Origin: Bicyclus anynana
Lineage: Eukaryota; Arthropoda; Insecta; Lepidoptera; Nymphalidae
NCBI RefSeq assembly: GCF_947172395.1
Contig: NC_069110.1
Location: forward strand, 2,294,001 to 2,358,000
Direction: 5' to 3'
DNA length: 64,000 nucleotides
The notes under the pieces are model-generated. The model searched no databases. It saw only the letters and a list, made by a program, of their open reading frames with translations, and was not told the origin of the DNA. The translations under genes and the position numbers were made by a program. This document shows, in pieces, positions 37,401-44,370 of the stretch. Position 1 is the first letter of the stretch; every line of letters starts with the position of its first letter.

Positions 37401-39996
37401 AGCCCCCAAGACGGGCTGGTCCATAGATCCGTTCGGCCACGGCCCCACCGTGCCGCACCTTCTGGAGCAGAGCGGGCTGGAGGGCACCATCATACAGCGG
37501 ATCCACTACGCCTGGAAGCAGTGGCTCGCGCAGCGCCAGATCGAGGAGTTCTACTGGGTCACCGGCTGGGAGCACGAAGAGCCCTCCATGATAGTCCACA
37601 ACATGCCCTTCGACATCTACTCGATCAAGTCGACGTGCGGCCCGCACCCCGCCGTGTGCGTCGGCTTCGACTTCCGCAAGATCCCCGGCGAGTACACCGA
37701 GTACACCGCCAAGTACGAGGAGATCACCGAGCGCAACTTGCCGGGCAAGGCGCGCGCGCTCGTGGAGCAGTACCGGCGCATCGGCTCGCTCACGCCGCAC
37801 AACGTGGTGCTGGTCCCGCTGGGCGACGACTTCCGCTACGAGCACGGCGTCGAGTTCGACGCGCAGTACGCCAACTACATGAAGATGTTCGCCTACATCA
37901 ACAGCCACAGCGACCTGCACGCCGAAGTCTCCTTCGGCACCCCGGCCGACTACTTCACCGCTGTCCGCGAGCGGCACAACGACGTACCGACGCTCAAGGG
38001 CGACTTCTTCGTCTACTCCGACATCTTCAGCGAGGGCAAGCCCGCCTACTGGTCTGGGTACTACACCACGCGGCCCTACCTCAAGATCCTGGCGCGCCAG
38101 TTCGAGCACCAGTTGCGCAGCGCCGAGATCCTCTTCACGCTGGCGTGGAACAGTCTCGCACAAGGCGGCCACGACGGCGAAACGTGCCGCCGCCGGTTGG
38201 ACAAGTCCTATGAGCAGTTGGTGGCCGCGCGCAGGAGCCTGGGGCTCTTCCAGCACCACGATGCCATCACCGGCACATCCAAGGCCAACGTCATGAGCGA
38301 TTACGGAACCAAAATCATTACGAGCGTCTACCACTGTGTTCGTCTCCAGGAGACCGCGCTCGGCGCTCTCATGCTGCCGGAGCACGCGCACGCGCCGCAG
38401 GGCGTGCTGCAGAGCGAGACGGAGTGGGAGGCGTACGGGGAGCCGCCGCGCCGCCTGCGCGTGTCGCTCGTCGACAGGAAGAGAGTAGTCGTGTTCAACT
38501 CGCTCGCCGAGGAACGCGTCGAGGTGGTGACGCTGCGTTCCAACACGACCGACGTCCGAGTGTTCGACACGCGCCGACGCGAATACGTGCCGTCGCAGGT
38601 GGCACCCATCGTGGACGTGCGCGAGGACGGGCGACGCGTGCTCAGCGATCTGGAATTCGAGGTGGCGTTTGTCGCCACTCTGCCGCCGCTGGCTGCCGTG
38701 ACCTTCGCGCTGGAGGAGCACGTCGACACGTCGCGCCTCTGCGCCGTGTACTGCGACGGTTGCGACGCACGCTCTGACGGCAAGCCGCACCGCTACCCCG
38801 TGCAGAAGATGAAACCCGGCGATGTGCAAATCGAGAACTCGGCGCTGAAGCTGCTGGTCGACCGCAACAGCGGCCTGCTGCGACAGGTGCAACGCAAGGA
38901 CTCGCGTCACAGGAACGTCGTCGAGGTGCAGTTTGGCGCGTACCGCAGCGCGCAGCGGCACTCGGGCGCCTACCTGTTCATGCCGGATTACGACGACCCC
39001 GAGCGCGAGGACGTGCTGGCCGAGTACACCAGCGGACGCGCGGACGAACGTATCATAATACTGGCGGGGCCCGTGTTCACCGAGATCTCCACCGCGTACC
39101 TGCCCTTCCTCGTGCACACCGTGCGACTGTACTCCGTACCGGGCACGCCGCTCGAGCGCGGCGTGCAGATAGAGAACCTCGTCGACTTCGAGAGCCCGCC
39201 CAAGAACCGCGAGACCGAACTGTTCATGCGCGTGCAAACCGACCTGCAGAACGGTGAGGTGCCAGAGTTCTACACCGACCAGAACGGCTTCCACTACCAG
39301 AAGAGAGTGAAGGTGGGCAAGCTGGGCGTGGAGGCCAACTACTACCCGCTGACGACGATGGCGTGGCTGCAGGACGAGCGCACGCGGCTGACGTACGTGA
39401 CGGACCACGCGCAGGGCGCGGCGGCCTACGAGCCCGGCCGCCTGGAGGTGATGCTGGACCGGCGCACGCTGTACGACGACCACCGCGGCGTGGGCGAGGG
39501 CGTGGTGGACAACAAGCCGACGCTGCTGCGCAACTGGCTGCTGCTGGAGCCGCTGGCGCCCGCGCCCGAGCCCGCCTACGAGCTGCCGTCGCGCACGGCG
39601 GAGCGCCTCAGCCGCGCGCTCAACTACCCCGCGGGCGTGTTTCTGGTGGACTCCGGCGAGGGCGAGGTGGCGGTGCGCTCGCACGGCGCGTTCTCCCGCG
39701 GCTTCCCGCCGGCGCTGCACGTGCTCAACCTGCGCACGGTGTCCGAGGACGCGCCGGAGCAGGCGCCGAGTCGCGAAGCTTACCTGGTGCTGCACCGACC
39801 CGGCACCAGCTGCTCCGTGGGCGACGCGAGCGGTGCCTCCTCGCGCTTCACGGCGGACAGCGCGTTCGGGAACCTGCGCCTCGCCAACGTGACCGCCGTG
39901 AGCCTCACCGGCCTGCGCCGGCGCAAGTCGCTGGCGGGCCTGCGGGACATCGAACTGAAGCCGATGGAACTGAAGACTTACAGGATCCGATTCTAA
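13448..39996 (+). CDS. Golgi alpha-mannosidase II (GH38), six exons, 5' end missing
   Basis: Exons: 13448-13521, 15991-16071, 34505-34597, 35160-35354, 37137-37248, 37370-39996, with GT-AG borders and matching phases (entry phase 1, then 0,0,0,0,1). The visible protein is 1059 residues. Known role: a Golgi type II membrane enzyme that trims mannose from N-glycans using zinc and a retaining mechanism. Seen, counting from the first full codon: stem to about residue 80; PHSHNDPGW at 87-95 (zinc His and Asp); SIDPFGHG with nucleophile Asp204; GDDFRY with acid/base Asp338; QHHDAITGT with zinc His near 481. From memory it is closest to the Spodoptera Sf9 mannosidase II/III type. The start, cytosolic tail and signal anchor are not in these exons; 1638-1707 is a weak candidate. 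Introns are repeat-rich, one 18.4 kb long. Confidence 0.93.
13703..14503 (+). repeat. Lepidopteran interspersed repeat E (copy 1)
   Basis: Begins AAACCGGCTAAGTGCGTGTC and ends GACGGACGGACAGACGGACA then GGAACCCTAAAAA. TGTAGCTCCGTAG near the left and CTATGGAACCCTA near the right are inverted relatives. Other copies: 21411-21692 (reverse) and 54400-55170. Lies in a mannosidase intron. Class not decided. Confidence 0.65.
14504..15193. other. Intron sequence without named features
   Basis: Mannosidase intron between the 13448 and 15991 exons. AT-rich; nothing recognised. Confidence 0.4.
15194..15500 (+). repeat. SINE, type A, full length
   Basis: tRNA-like head with GTGGCGCAGTGGTATGCG (A box) and GGTCGATCCCCGG (B box), then CTGGTGGGAGGCTTCGGCCG, GCGATTTAGCGTTC and TACCATCAGGTGAGATTGTA, with an A-rich tail. 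TACTCAGTTAT before it and TACTGAGTTGT after it look like a slightly decayed target duplication. Confidence 0.88.
16416..16618 (-). mobile_element. Short complete Helitron-like element, type 1
   Basis: Left border CTAGCGGACGCCCGCGACTT, then AATCCCTCGGGAACCATGG, GTTAATCCAGAGTAAAATG and AAGAGTAACAAACATCC, ending TATAATATTAGTAGGA. Read on the reverse strand it has a TC-type start and a hairpin plus CTAG end. Confidence 0.78.
16925..17143 (-). mobile_element. Short complete Helitron-like element, type 1
   Basis: Left border CTAGCGGACGCTCGCGACTT, interior AGGAACCATGGATTTTCCCG, right end TTTATAGTATTAGTAAGA. Lies 300 bp from the previous copy in the same orientation. Confidence 0.78.
17313..17652 (-). 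mobile_element. Short complete Helitron-like element, type 2
   Basis: CTAGCGGATCCGGTCAAGCT, then a CTACCCCTACCC run, CGTTCTCGAGTTTTAGCG and ATTTTTATATATATAGA. A reverse copy of the family at 12516-12849; the two differ mainly in the length of the CCCTA run. Confidence 0.75.
18030..18188 (-). repeat. tRNA-derived SINE, type C (reverse)
   Basis: CCAACTAGTCGGGAAAGACT, GGCGGGGATCGAACCACCAC (reverse B box) and CCGCTTTACCGTTGAGCTG (reverse A box). Its head abuts the head of SINE-A at 18189, giving a head-to-head pair. Confidence 0.65.
18189..18512 (+). repeat. SINE, type A, full length
   Basis: Head GACGGCCTCCGAGTGCTGTG with B box GGTTCGATCCCCGG, then the family body and CATCAGGTGAGATTGTGGTC. A-rich tail. 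Confidence 0.88.
18513..19582. other. Intron sequence without named features
   Basis: Part of the 18.4 kb mannosidase intron. An inverted pair GGTGCGCACCTATCACCGGC / GCCGGTGATAGGTGCGCA around 18790-18838 forms a strong small hairpin. Otherwise nothing recognised. Confidence 0.4.
19583..19640 (-). repeat. SINE-B 3'-end fragment
   Basis: TCATCATCATCATTATCAAC then CCACATTCGGCTCACTGCTG and AGCTCGAGTCTC: only the tail end of the family. Confidence 0.7.
19641..21410. other. Intron sequence without named features
   Basis: AT-rich intron. Around 20730-20770 a segment (ATGGGTATCAAATGAAAGG) is typical of lepidopteran dispersed repeats. No gene seen. Confidence 0.35.
21411..21692 (-). repeat. Interspersed repeat E (copy 2, reverse)
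   Basis: GTAGGGTTACGTACG and GTCCGTCCGTCTGTC at the left, CGCACTTGGCCGGCTTTTT at the right: the reverse of the copy at 13703-14503, with a shorter interior. Confidence 0.65.
22271..22528. mobile_element. MITE, family M1 (copy 3)
   Basis: Ends GCCTCATTCGCACGAGAG and CTCTCGTGCGAATGAGGAC are long terminal inverted repeats. The interior shares CAACAAATGCATTCC and TTCACACGACAGCGTTTT with copy 1. Confidence 0.7.
22883..26129 (+). mobile_element. Near full-length RTE-clade non-LTR retrotransposon
   Basis: Flanked by a perfect 10-bp duplication AATAATTTCT (22873-22882 and 26130-26139), which fixes both borders. It has a GC-rich 255-bp leader, one long reading frame (endonuclease plus reverse transcriptase) and a TGATGATGATGA tail. 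It lies in the 18.4 kb mannosidase intron in the same orientation as the gene. Many truncated relatives of its 3' end occur in the window (1889, 7591, 10805, 31363, 32961, 35374, 52237). Confidence 0.93.
23138..25903 (+). CDS. RTE endonuclease-reverse transcriptase, frameshifted near the C terminus
   Basis: An open frame of 921 residues. An APE-type endonuclease spans about 45-290: ATFNARTLR at 49, SEVRRKG with Glu81, QVYAPTS at 150, MGDFNAKLG at 185, EIDFIL at 253 and SDHRM at 278. The reverse transcriptase spans about 500-790: NKAPGDDGI, AFVDYEKAFDS at 635, GVRQGDVISP at 694, FADD at 736-739. Role: it nicks target DNA and primes reverse transcription of its own RNA. The frame stops at 25901-25903, but the family's C-terminal tail (AGHIVRRADGRWGPK onward) continues in the next frame to 26109, so one base appears lost near 25884. 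All catalytic motifs lie before the break. Genome annotations often mislabel such proteins as craniofacial development protein 2-like. Confidence 0.92.
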   Translation: MDKAKTKQPLVPGGPAIPGSGSGCGNGGARGVKNLRGRFRCQPRQLDLATFNARTLRTDEKVFELEEVVSKLRWDVIGLSEVRRKGEDSITLESGNLFYYREGDHLSQGGVGFIVRKSLVNNVVRVESVSSRVAYLVLRITKRYSLKIIQVYAPTSTQTDEEVEVLYEDISKAIHASHSYYNVVMGDFNAKLGERSGSELRVGQFGYGQRNQRGQMLVDFMEKEGLFMMNSFFRKPPQRKWTWMSPDGSTKNEIDFILSTRRHIFNDVSVINRVKTGSDHRMVRGTLNINLQLERYKLVKSTLRPIRAQIQNPESFQLELQNRFDCLADCVDVDDLNNRLVETVHTVGSKFFKTHRTKRTNKFSDHTLKLMEERQEMRLQSSTDASKYRRINRQISKSQTFDLRRFNTERIKDTIESNRGSKVFARDLSIGRKQLTRLKTDQGNVISSKPEILSEVEEFYGQLYTSTQKPVDSLAKDPRAKLTRHFTEDIPDVSLYEISMALKQLKNNKAPGDDGITAELLKAGGKPILKVLQRLFNSVIHEGITPKAWHRSVVVLFFKKGDNTLLKNYRPISLLSHVYKLFSRVITNRLARRFDDFQPPEQAGFRAGFSTIDHIHTLRQVIQKTEEYNQPLCLAFVDYEKAFDSVETWAVLRSLQRCRIDYRYIQVLKCLYESATMSVRIQDQTTRPIQLQRGVRQGDVISPKLFTAALEDVFKLLDWNGFGININGEYITQLRFADDVVIMAETLDDLSTMLNDLSRVSQRVGLKMNMSKTKIMSNAHVTLHPVIVEDSALEIVDEYIYLGHTVQLGRSNFEKEVNRRIQLGWAAFGKLRDIFSSEIPQCLKTKVFEQCVLPVMTYGSETWSLTMGLIRRLKITQRAMERSMLGVSLRDRIRNEEIRRRTKVTDIAQRVAKLKCNGQAT
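26140..26698. other. Intron sequence without named features
   Basis: AT-rich mannosidase intron; nothing recognised. Confidence 0.4.
26699..27030. mobile_element. Helitron-like fragments in opposite orientation
   Basis: Left: TATATATAAAAATGAATCC with GAAGGGCTGGGCCGATTTCG and a TAGGGGTAGGG run (forward). Right: CTAGCGGATGACCGTGACTT at about 27013 (reverse 3' hairpin). Exact borders uncertain. Confidence 0.5.
27648..27766 (+). repeat. Short repeat with TGATGATG tail
   Basis: CCCGCCAACCCGCGTAGTGC, GTAGGGAGGCCTGGCCCTG and TCATGATGATGATGATG: a lepidopteran repeat with the same tail type as the RTE element. The open frame across it (27666-27992) is not credible as a gene. Confidence 0.5.
27767..28582. 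other. Intron sequence without named features
   Basis: No gene or family recognised. AT-rich. Confidence 0.35.
28583..28657. repeat. Perfect 34-bp hairpin with 7-nt loop
   Basis: The arm 28583-28616 (GCAATAATATCAAATAAAAT...) is an exact reverse complement of 28624-28657; the loop is TAGCCGT. No mismatches. Confidence 0.9.
28819..29126 (+). repeat. SINE, type A, full length
   Basis: Head GTGGCGCTGTGGTATGC, B box GGTTCTATCCCCGG, then CTAGTGGGAGGCTTCGGCCG, GCGATTTAGCGTTCCAG and ACCATCAGGTGAGATTGTAG. Confidence 0.88.
29127..30224. other. Intron sequence with a decayed Helitron-like piece
   Basis: About 29736-29920 resembles a decayed type 1 Helitron-like copy (GTCCGCGACTCCGTTCGAGTG, AAGTAGCTTATGTG). 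The open frame 29190-29525 has no recognised family. Confidence 0.35.
30225..30965 (+). repeat. SINE-B interrupted by a retrotransposon insertion
   Basis: The left part (GTTAAATATCACGTGTCTCAAACGGT) ends at 30266. The SINE resumes at 30776 with TCAAACGGTGAAAGAAATC and continues to GAACCGAATATAG. The repeated TCAAACGGT is the target duplication of the inserted element. Confidence 0.85.
30267..30775 (+). pseudogene. 5'-truncated LINE: polymerase C-terminus, 3' UTR and poly(A)
   Basis: Open from 30267 to 30555. It encodes segments such as QNYFDRAAIHPNQLV and RRPKNVLYDPDDDIT, which resemble the C-terminal end of Jockey/I-type LINE polymerases. A GC-rich 3' UTR and an A(14) tract follow. It is flanked by TCAAACGGT on both sides. 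Only the tail of the element was integrated; no enzyme domain is present. Confidence 0.75.
31051..31322 (-). repeat. SINE, type B (reverse)
   Basis: TCATCATTATCAACCCATAT, TCGGCTCACTGCTGAGCTCG, CACGATGATTCCATCACCG and CACGTGATATTTAATTTAT appear in reverse family order, ending in CCTCCGGAATCGGATGAG. Confidence 0.85.
31363..31455. mobile_element. Rearranged RTE fragments
   Basis: A reverse piece (AGACCTCTTGCATGA) and a forward piece (AAGCTGAAGTGGCAATGGGA) from the same 3' region of RTE lie side by side, so an inversion is implied. Confidence 0.5.
31763..31850 (+). repeat. SINE-A head fragment
   Basis: TTGACGACCTCTCTGACACA and GAGGTCCTGGGTTCGATTG are the tRNA-like head with B box; the body is missing. 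Confidence 0.55.
32022..32449 (-). mobile_element. Solo LTR of an LTR retrotransposon
   Basis: 428 bp bounded by TGTTGAACA at the left and TTTCAACA at the right (inverted TG...CA ends). Read on the reverse strand it has a GATATAAGGCGC TATA-like motif in mid-element and GTGAATAAACC, a poly(A) signal, about 15 bp before its end: the U3-R-U5 order of an LTR. No gag-pol or clear PBS/PPT lies beside it, and no clean target duplication is seen. Family undecided. Confidence 0.6.
32450..32960. other. Unassigned sequence next to the solo LTR
   Basis: Moderately GC-rich patches (GTGCTGGGCACGAAATGG, GGTGTGACACCAATTCGCC) suggest remains of a mobile element, but no domain is seen. Confidence 0.3.
32961..33222 (-). 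mobile_element. RTE 3'-end fragment
   Basis: CATCATCATCATCATCATCA, then GGACATAGGCCTCTTGCATG, CCATTCCAACACCTTGAGAC and TATTGCCACTTCAGCTTTGC: reverse of the RTE 3' terminal 250 bp. Confidence 0.85.
33223..34504. other. Intron sequence before the 34505 exon
   Basis: AT-rich. The 33590-33635 segment carries a small inverted repeat around TACGTACGTATATCC. Nothing else recognised. Confidence 0.35.
34930..35104 (-). repeat. SINE-A-related copy (reverse)
   Basis: GGGTGGTAACTAGCCACGAC, CCTACCACCAGACCTGAG, TATCGAACCCATGACCTCGC (reverse B box) and GCGCCAGAGAGGTCGTC (reverse A box). Diverged. Fills a third of the 562-bp intron between the 34505 and 35160 exons. Confidence 0.7.
35374..35600 (-). mobile_element. 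RTE 3'-end fragment
   Basis: CATCATTATCATTATTAACA, GGCATAAGCCTCTTGC, TTCCAGCACCTTGGGACCC and ACGTCCATCGGCTCTTTAAA. Lies right after the donor of the 35160-35354 exon. Confidence 0.8.
35601..36559. other. Intron sequence without named features
   Basis: Contains a short CCCGCCAACCCGATTTAAT motif at about 35840 like the repeat at 27648, and an inverted pair around TAATTATCGGACTATTACG / CTGTAATAGTCCGG near 36245-36285. No gene seen. Confidence 0.35.
36560..36636 (+). mobile_element. Helitron-like 3' end, type 2
   Basis: GAGTAGGGAAGGGTAAAGG then CGAAGCTTGACCAGGTCCGCTAG: the 3' end of the family at 12516-12849. Confidence 0.6.
37370..39996 (+). CDS. Large terminal exon of alpha-mannosidase II
   Basis: Opens with the two bases completing a Gly codon, then HNWVMTNLG. 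It holds the rest of the GH38 catalytic domain (nucleophile, acid/base and second zinc His motifs), the mid domain (for example RETELFMRVQTDLQNGEVP, ANYYPLTTMAW, MLDRRTLYDDHRGVGEGVV) and the C-terminal beta domains, ending METY-like MELKTYRIRF and TAA at 39994-39996. It is strikingly GC-rich with C or G at most third positions, unlike its introns and unlike the paralogue at 61-64 kb. That bias also leaves a long antisense frame open, which is not a gene. ATTAAA at 40251-40256 is a possible poly(A) signal. Confidence 0.95.
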
Positions 39997-40584
39997 ACAA
40001 CACGATCGATCGCATGTAACAGATTTATATGTATATTTATTCAACGGTTTACCATTTTAGGAAACTGCGTAGACGCTCAATTAGAGTGTCATTAGTGATA
40101 GGGGCCTGAAATAGCCGAACTTTTCTCTAGTAAAACCGAAATTGTGGTTTTTTAAAAAAGTATTTTATAAGCGATCTAATCGCGTAAAAGCTAATGAAGC
40201 TTCGCTTTGGCGCGCGTTTACGCAGTATCGCTACGACTGAATGCACTCAAATTAAAATGTAATTCCCGTACTCGTAGGAAAAGTGGAAACCGGAAGGGCT
40301 TTTCAGACTATTTTATGCTGTAATAGTCATACATACATTTAATATGTATGATATAAATTTTCAAAATGATGTGTAAAACAATATATCGATCTATATATAT
40401 TCTTAGAGATATCCAATCCGACTCTTAAATACATCGAAATAGGAGCTCCTTTTGAAGTACTATCGCCACACATATTTAATAAGCAGAATCGTCGTGGTTC
40501 ACTGTAAGGTAGATACCTTATTAGTGCGTCTCTTTGCGTCGTCACAGTGCAAGAGCATGCACACAAATGAAACCTGTCCAATCC
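39997..40584. other. 3' flank of the mannosidase gene
   Basis: AT-rich 3' UTR and flank. An ATTAAA at 40251 is the only plausible poly(A) signal noticed. Nothing else recognised. Confidence 0.4.
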
Positions 40585-40812
40585 CGGGTTGGCTGGCTGG
40601 ATTGAGGATTTCTTAATTGATCCAGGTCTGGCTGGTGGGAGGCTTCGTCGTACCGCCAAGCAATTTAGTGTTCCGGTACGATGTGTAGAAACCGAAAGGG
40701 GTTGTGGATTTTCATCCTCCTACTAACAAGTTAGCCCGCTTCCGTCTTAGGTTGCATCATCACTCACCATCAGGTGAGATTGTAGGCTTGCTTTAAAAAT
40801 TAAAAAAAAAAA
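40585..40812 (+). repeat. SINE, type A (partial head, internal deletion)
   Basis: CCCGGGTTGGCTGG, GTCTGGCTGGTGGGAGGCTT, a deleted segment before CGTACCGCCAAGCAATTTAG, then CACTCACCATCAGGTGAGA and an A-rich tail. Confidence 0.8.
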
Positions 40813-41497
40813 ACAATTCGAACACTGTCTGTCGTAGCAACGGAGCTCCGTTGCAACATCGCTGCGACGATGCAACGCATTAATGTGGCATGTCATTATG
40901 TCGTGTCAACGCCCCGTTCACTTGCGAATAACGTATCCGCGCGCCAAACACTGTTAACGTAATAAAATGACAATTATTCGCTTCAACATTAACAAAGCGA
41001 TAGAAAGAAACAAAAAACTGAAAAATACAAAAATATATTTAAAATCTACTAAGTTCAAAATTTTGTATGCGATTTACAAAACTTAGCGTATTATGTACGT
41101 AATATCTTATCCCTTTTTCAAAAGGACGTTTCTTTTCGAGACAGCATTACGTATCTGCCTCAGGACCAAAATATTACTGACGTGACGAATTTCAATAACG
41201 ACAAACTAGTAGAATCTCTTATAGTAATAGGGATTCTTTTTTTATTAGAAATAGAGCTACAATAATAAAGGTTTAAGTTACTTATTGATCTCAATGCGTT
41301 ACGGTCGAGTGTATGTCGGTATAAGCATCGAGTAAGTTAAGATTTAATCGCTTAAAATATATTCAGTTGTATGTTTGATGAATACAAGTATAGACCCCGG
41401 CAAGTAAGTTGAACCAAATGGCTGTTCCATAACCACGGACCATCTGCTCAGGTACAAAAAATCAAAATAAACAAAAAACAATACGGTGGAACAACCG
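40813..41497. other. Non-coding stretch
   Basis: AT-rich, nothing named. A short inverted motif (AGCAACGGAGCTCCGTTGC) at about 40835 is a perfect 8-bp hairpin. Confidence 0.35.
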
Positions 41498-42225
41498 CAA
41501 CTGAAATGTGTGTTTGTTACATCAAAGGTTGCAGCAATCACAGCTGAAATGTGTGTTTGTTACATCAAAGGTTGCAGCAATCACAGCTGAAATGTGTGTT
41601 TGTTACATCAAAGGTTGCAGCAATCACAGCTGAAATGTGTGTTTGTTACATCAAAGGTTGCAGCAATCACAGCTGAAATGTGTGTTTGTTACATCAAAGG
41701 TTGCAGCAATCACAGCTGAAATGTGTGTTTGTTACATCAAAGGTTGCAGCAATCACAGCTGAAATGTGTGTTTGTTACATCAAAGGTTGCAGCAATCACA
41801 GCTGAAACGTGTGTTTGTTACATCAAAGGTTGCAGCAATCACAGCTGAAATGTGTGTTTGTTACATCAAAGGTTGCAGCAATCACAGCTGAAATGTGTGT
41901 TTGTTACATCAAAGGTTGCAGCAATCACAGCTGAAATGTGTGTTTGTTACATCAAAGGTTGCAGCAATCACAGCTGAAACGTGTGTTTGTTACATCAAAG
42001 GTTGCAGCAATCACAGCTGAAATGTGTGTTTGTTACATCAAAGGTTGCAGCAATCACAGCTGAAACGTGTGTTTGTTACATCAAAGGTTGCAGCAATCAC
42101 AGCTAAAATGTATGTGATTTTTACATCAAAGGTTGCAGCAATCACAGCTAAAATGTGTGTGATGTTGTTATTGTGATCAATCATATCTTATATGTTTGTT
42201 ACATCAATGGCTGCAGCAATTACAG
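41498..42225. repeat. 43-bp tandem repeat (satellite), 14 regular units
   Basis: Fourteen units of exactly 43 bp run from 41498 to 42099 without a single indel. Each unit is CAGCTGAAATGTGTGTTTGT followed by TACATCAAAGGTTGCAGCAA and TCA. The only common variant is AAACG for AAATG (units at 41799, 41971 and 42057). Two or three degenerate units follow to about 42225. No protein is implied. Confidence 0.97.
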
Positions 42226-42361
42226 CAGAAATGATAAGCAATGTAAAGTTACTTTTTATGATTAATTATATATTATTGTAATATTAATTTAAAATTTAGT
42301 TTATTATCATTAGATTATATATTTTTAAAAGTTTATAATATTGTATATATATGTACATAAA

Positions 42362-43262
42362 ACTTAAGCCGGTGGTCAAGGCTCCTGAGCGAGGAGCCTC
42401 GTCTCAATACACGTCGTTTCATGGACTACCTTCGGTATAAGTATTCACCATTAGTAGGATAAATACACCCAGTGAGAAAAGACGATCTTTCATAATACGG
42501 TAGTTTCTCGACGTGATGACTTTATCCATAATTTCACCAACAAATCCCTCGGTTTTCCCAAAGAGGTCACCAAATCGCTACCAAGTTCTCGACATTCCAC
42601 AAGAAATCACGTTCTCCTTAAATGGAGATATCTACGTCATGGCGAACGCAGGTTGTGCATTATGACGTCAACACAGTTAGGTCGACGGGGTTAACCCGGA
42701 AAATGCTTCCTTGCCCGGTTGCGTCACGGGGGATCTGGTTTCCCCGGTACTTCTTTCAAACCGCTCCCAGGGTTGAGGCCTTTTTATCGGTCCCCCGCGG
42801 ACTGCGATTCCTCGCTATCCTGCGTCGGGGCTGTGTCGAGTTCGGTATTGTTAACATGCCATAACACATTCATAGCACATTATGTAGGGCGCCAACGTTG
42901 CTAAATCCCAACTTATTTGAAGTTAGTAAAGTTCCTAATTTAGGCGTAGGCTCAGTATAATCGGAGGAAGTACACAGCACGTCGCCTCGCGTGCGCTTGC
43001 GTGCCGCGGCGTGTACGCTTGTTCGCCCAGCACCGCGCGCGTGCGCTGCATGGGCGCGGCGCTCCCTCGGCGTGCAACGTTCCTTGGGCCCTTACGCCGC
43101 GACGACGCTTCGCTGCACGTAGTGATGACTGCTCTGTACGACCCTCCCCACCCAAGACATCAAATCCCAAAATAGTTGCGACAGTTGTCGGTTTAAATAT
43201 AGAATCCTCAATATCTCCACGGCAAGGCGGACTCACACAAAGGTCGTAGGGGTTCGATAACA
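42362..43262 (-). mobile_element. Possible LTR-retrotransposon LTR and leader
   Basis: Read on the reverse strand, a segment from TGTTATCGAACCCC (43262) contains a TATATTTAAA box and a very GC/CpG-rich core. It reaches GGATTTAGCAACGTTGGCGCC, where TTGGCGCC could be a tRNA primer-binding site at about 42890. More GC-rich sequence follows as a putative leader to about 42362. No second LTR or gag-pol is seen, so this is a hypothesis; a decayed element or unrelated CpG-rich DNA is also possible. A C(14) tract abuts it at 43263. Confidence 0.25.
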
Positions 43263-43276
43263 ACCCCCCCCCCCCC

Positions 43277-44222
43277 ATTCATTGGTCATAAAAAAGATAT
43301 TATGGCAAATAGTATAAATTATTATTAGTTAAGAATTTTACATTTACGGTTTTTTTGTTAATTAACTCCAAAGAAATTTATTTTTAAGCTTTCATCACGC
43401 GGTACGGTACATTTTATAGGTGATAGTTTAAGTTCAAAGGTTTTAGAGATATAGTTTCGGGAGTTTATTATTTTAAAATTAATAAGAATTTGGTACAAAG
43501 ATAAGTTCACTGAACGATAAAAACACAGAGCAAACTAGCACACATTGTAACAATTAATAATATTAATTGGTAAAATGTGTGCTTGTTTTAAATGTATCAA
43601 ACCTGTATAGTGCATATCACATTCATATGTTACGTCACAATTAACAATGTGGATGTTTTTGAACCTTAAAGCTATACTCCGACAACTACAAAATAACAAA
43701 GAATGGTGAGCTTATCACCATTGTACATTGTGATTACATACTTTAGGCTTAGTTTGTTTAATTTATATTTATTGATTAATTATAATTGTATCCTATAAAA
43801 ATCTCATTTGTGAATGTGTTTTTGTTTTTATTCCATAATTTAATTGTAGACCGTAATATATAAGGACTCAGAGTATATTAATGTAGTACAAATTATACAA
43901 GTATATCTTTCAGCAATGTAATAAATGAAGTCAATCTGCACCCCGAGTGACGTAGTGACCGAATGATCTACATGCACAACTTAATAATATTATGATTCAC
44001 TACTGCAACACTAACTGTTATTTTCAATTCATAATATAACCACTGTTATATAAAACCGACACATTGTATATATTTTACTATAATAATAATTTAAATATAT
44101 TTTGAGTTGCATTTTGTGATAAATCACTGTTGTAAAAATTAATAATATTAACTATTGTATTGTATAGGTGACTGGTAGCCGACAACATCACAGATGCCAA
44201 GCACTCGACAGTTCCATGCTAT
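43277..44222. other. Non-coding stretch
   Basis: AT-rich. TAGCACACATTGTAACAATTAA and ATTGGTAAAATGTGTGCTTG near 43535-43585 form an imperfect foldback. No gene seen. Confidence 0.35.
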
Positions 44223-44370
44223 AGCTTGGCAAATTCGTTCGTAACACTGCCTATGGTCCGCGGAGGCCGGGGGGATGTGTTTGCGATGCCCTCGCATACC
44301 CGCACACTCAACTTCACAGTCCTGTCCCCCTGTCGCCCGCTTATCATGGGAGTGTCTAATTTGCCAAGCT
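44223..44370. mobile_element. TIR element (AGCTTGGCAAATT ends)
   Basis: AGCTTGGCAAATT at 44223 and AATTTGCCAAGCT at 44370 are perfect 13-bp inverted ends around a GC-rich core (GGAGGCCGGGGGGATGTG, GATGCCCTCGCATACCCGC). Non-coding MITE. Confidence 0.65.

Noticed and set aside
37521..38213. Arg/Ala/Pro-rich forward frame inside the mannosidase exon
   Set aside because: An out-of-frame shadow of the same exon; no splice or start support.
37366..40044. 892-codon open frame on the reverse strand over the mannosidase exon
   Set aside because: It is the antisense shadow of a GC3-rich coding exon. Its composition (runs of Arg, Ala, Val, His) is typical of such shadows, and the forward frame has full GH38 homology.
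41498..42225. CRISPR array
   Set aside because: The 43-bp units are contiguous with no unique spacers, in an animal genome; this is a satellite.
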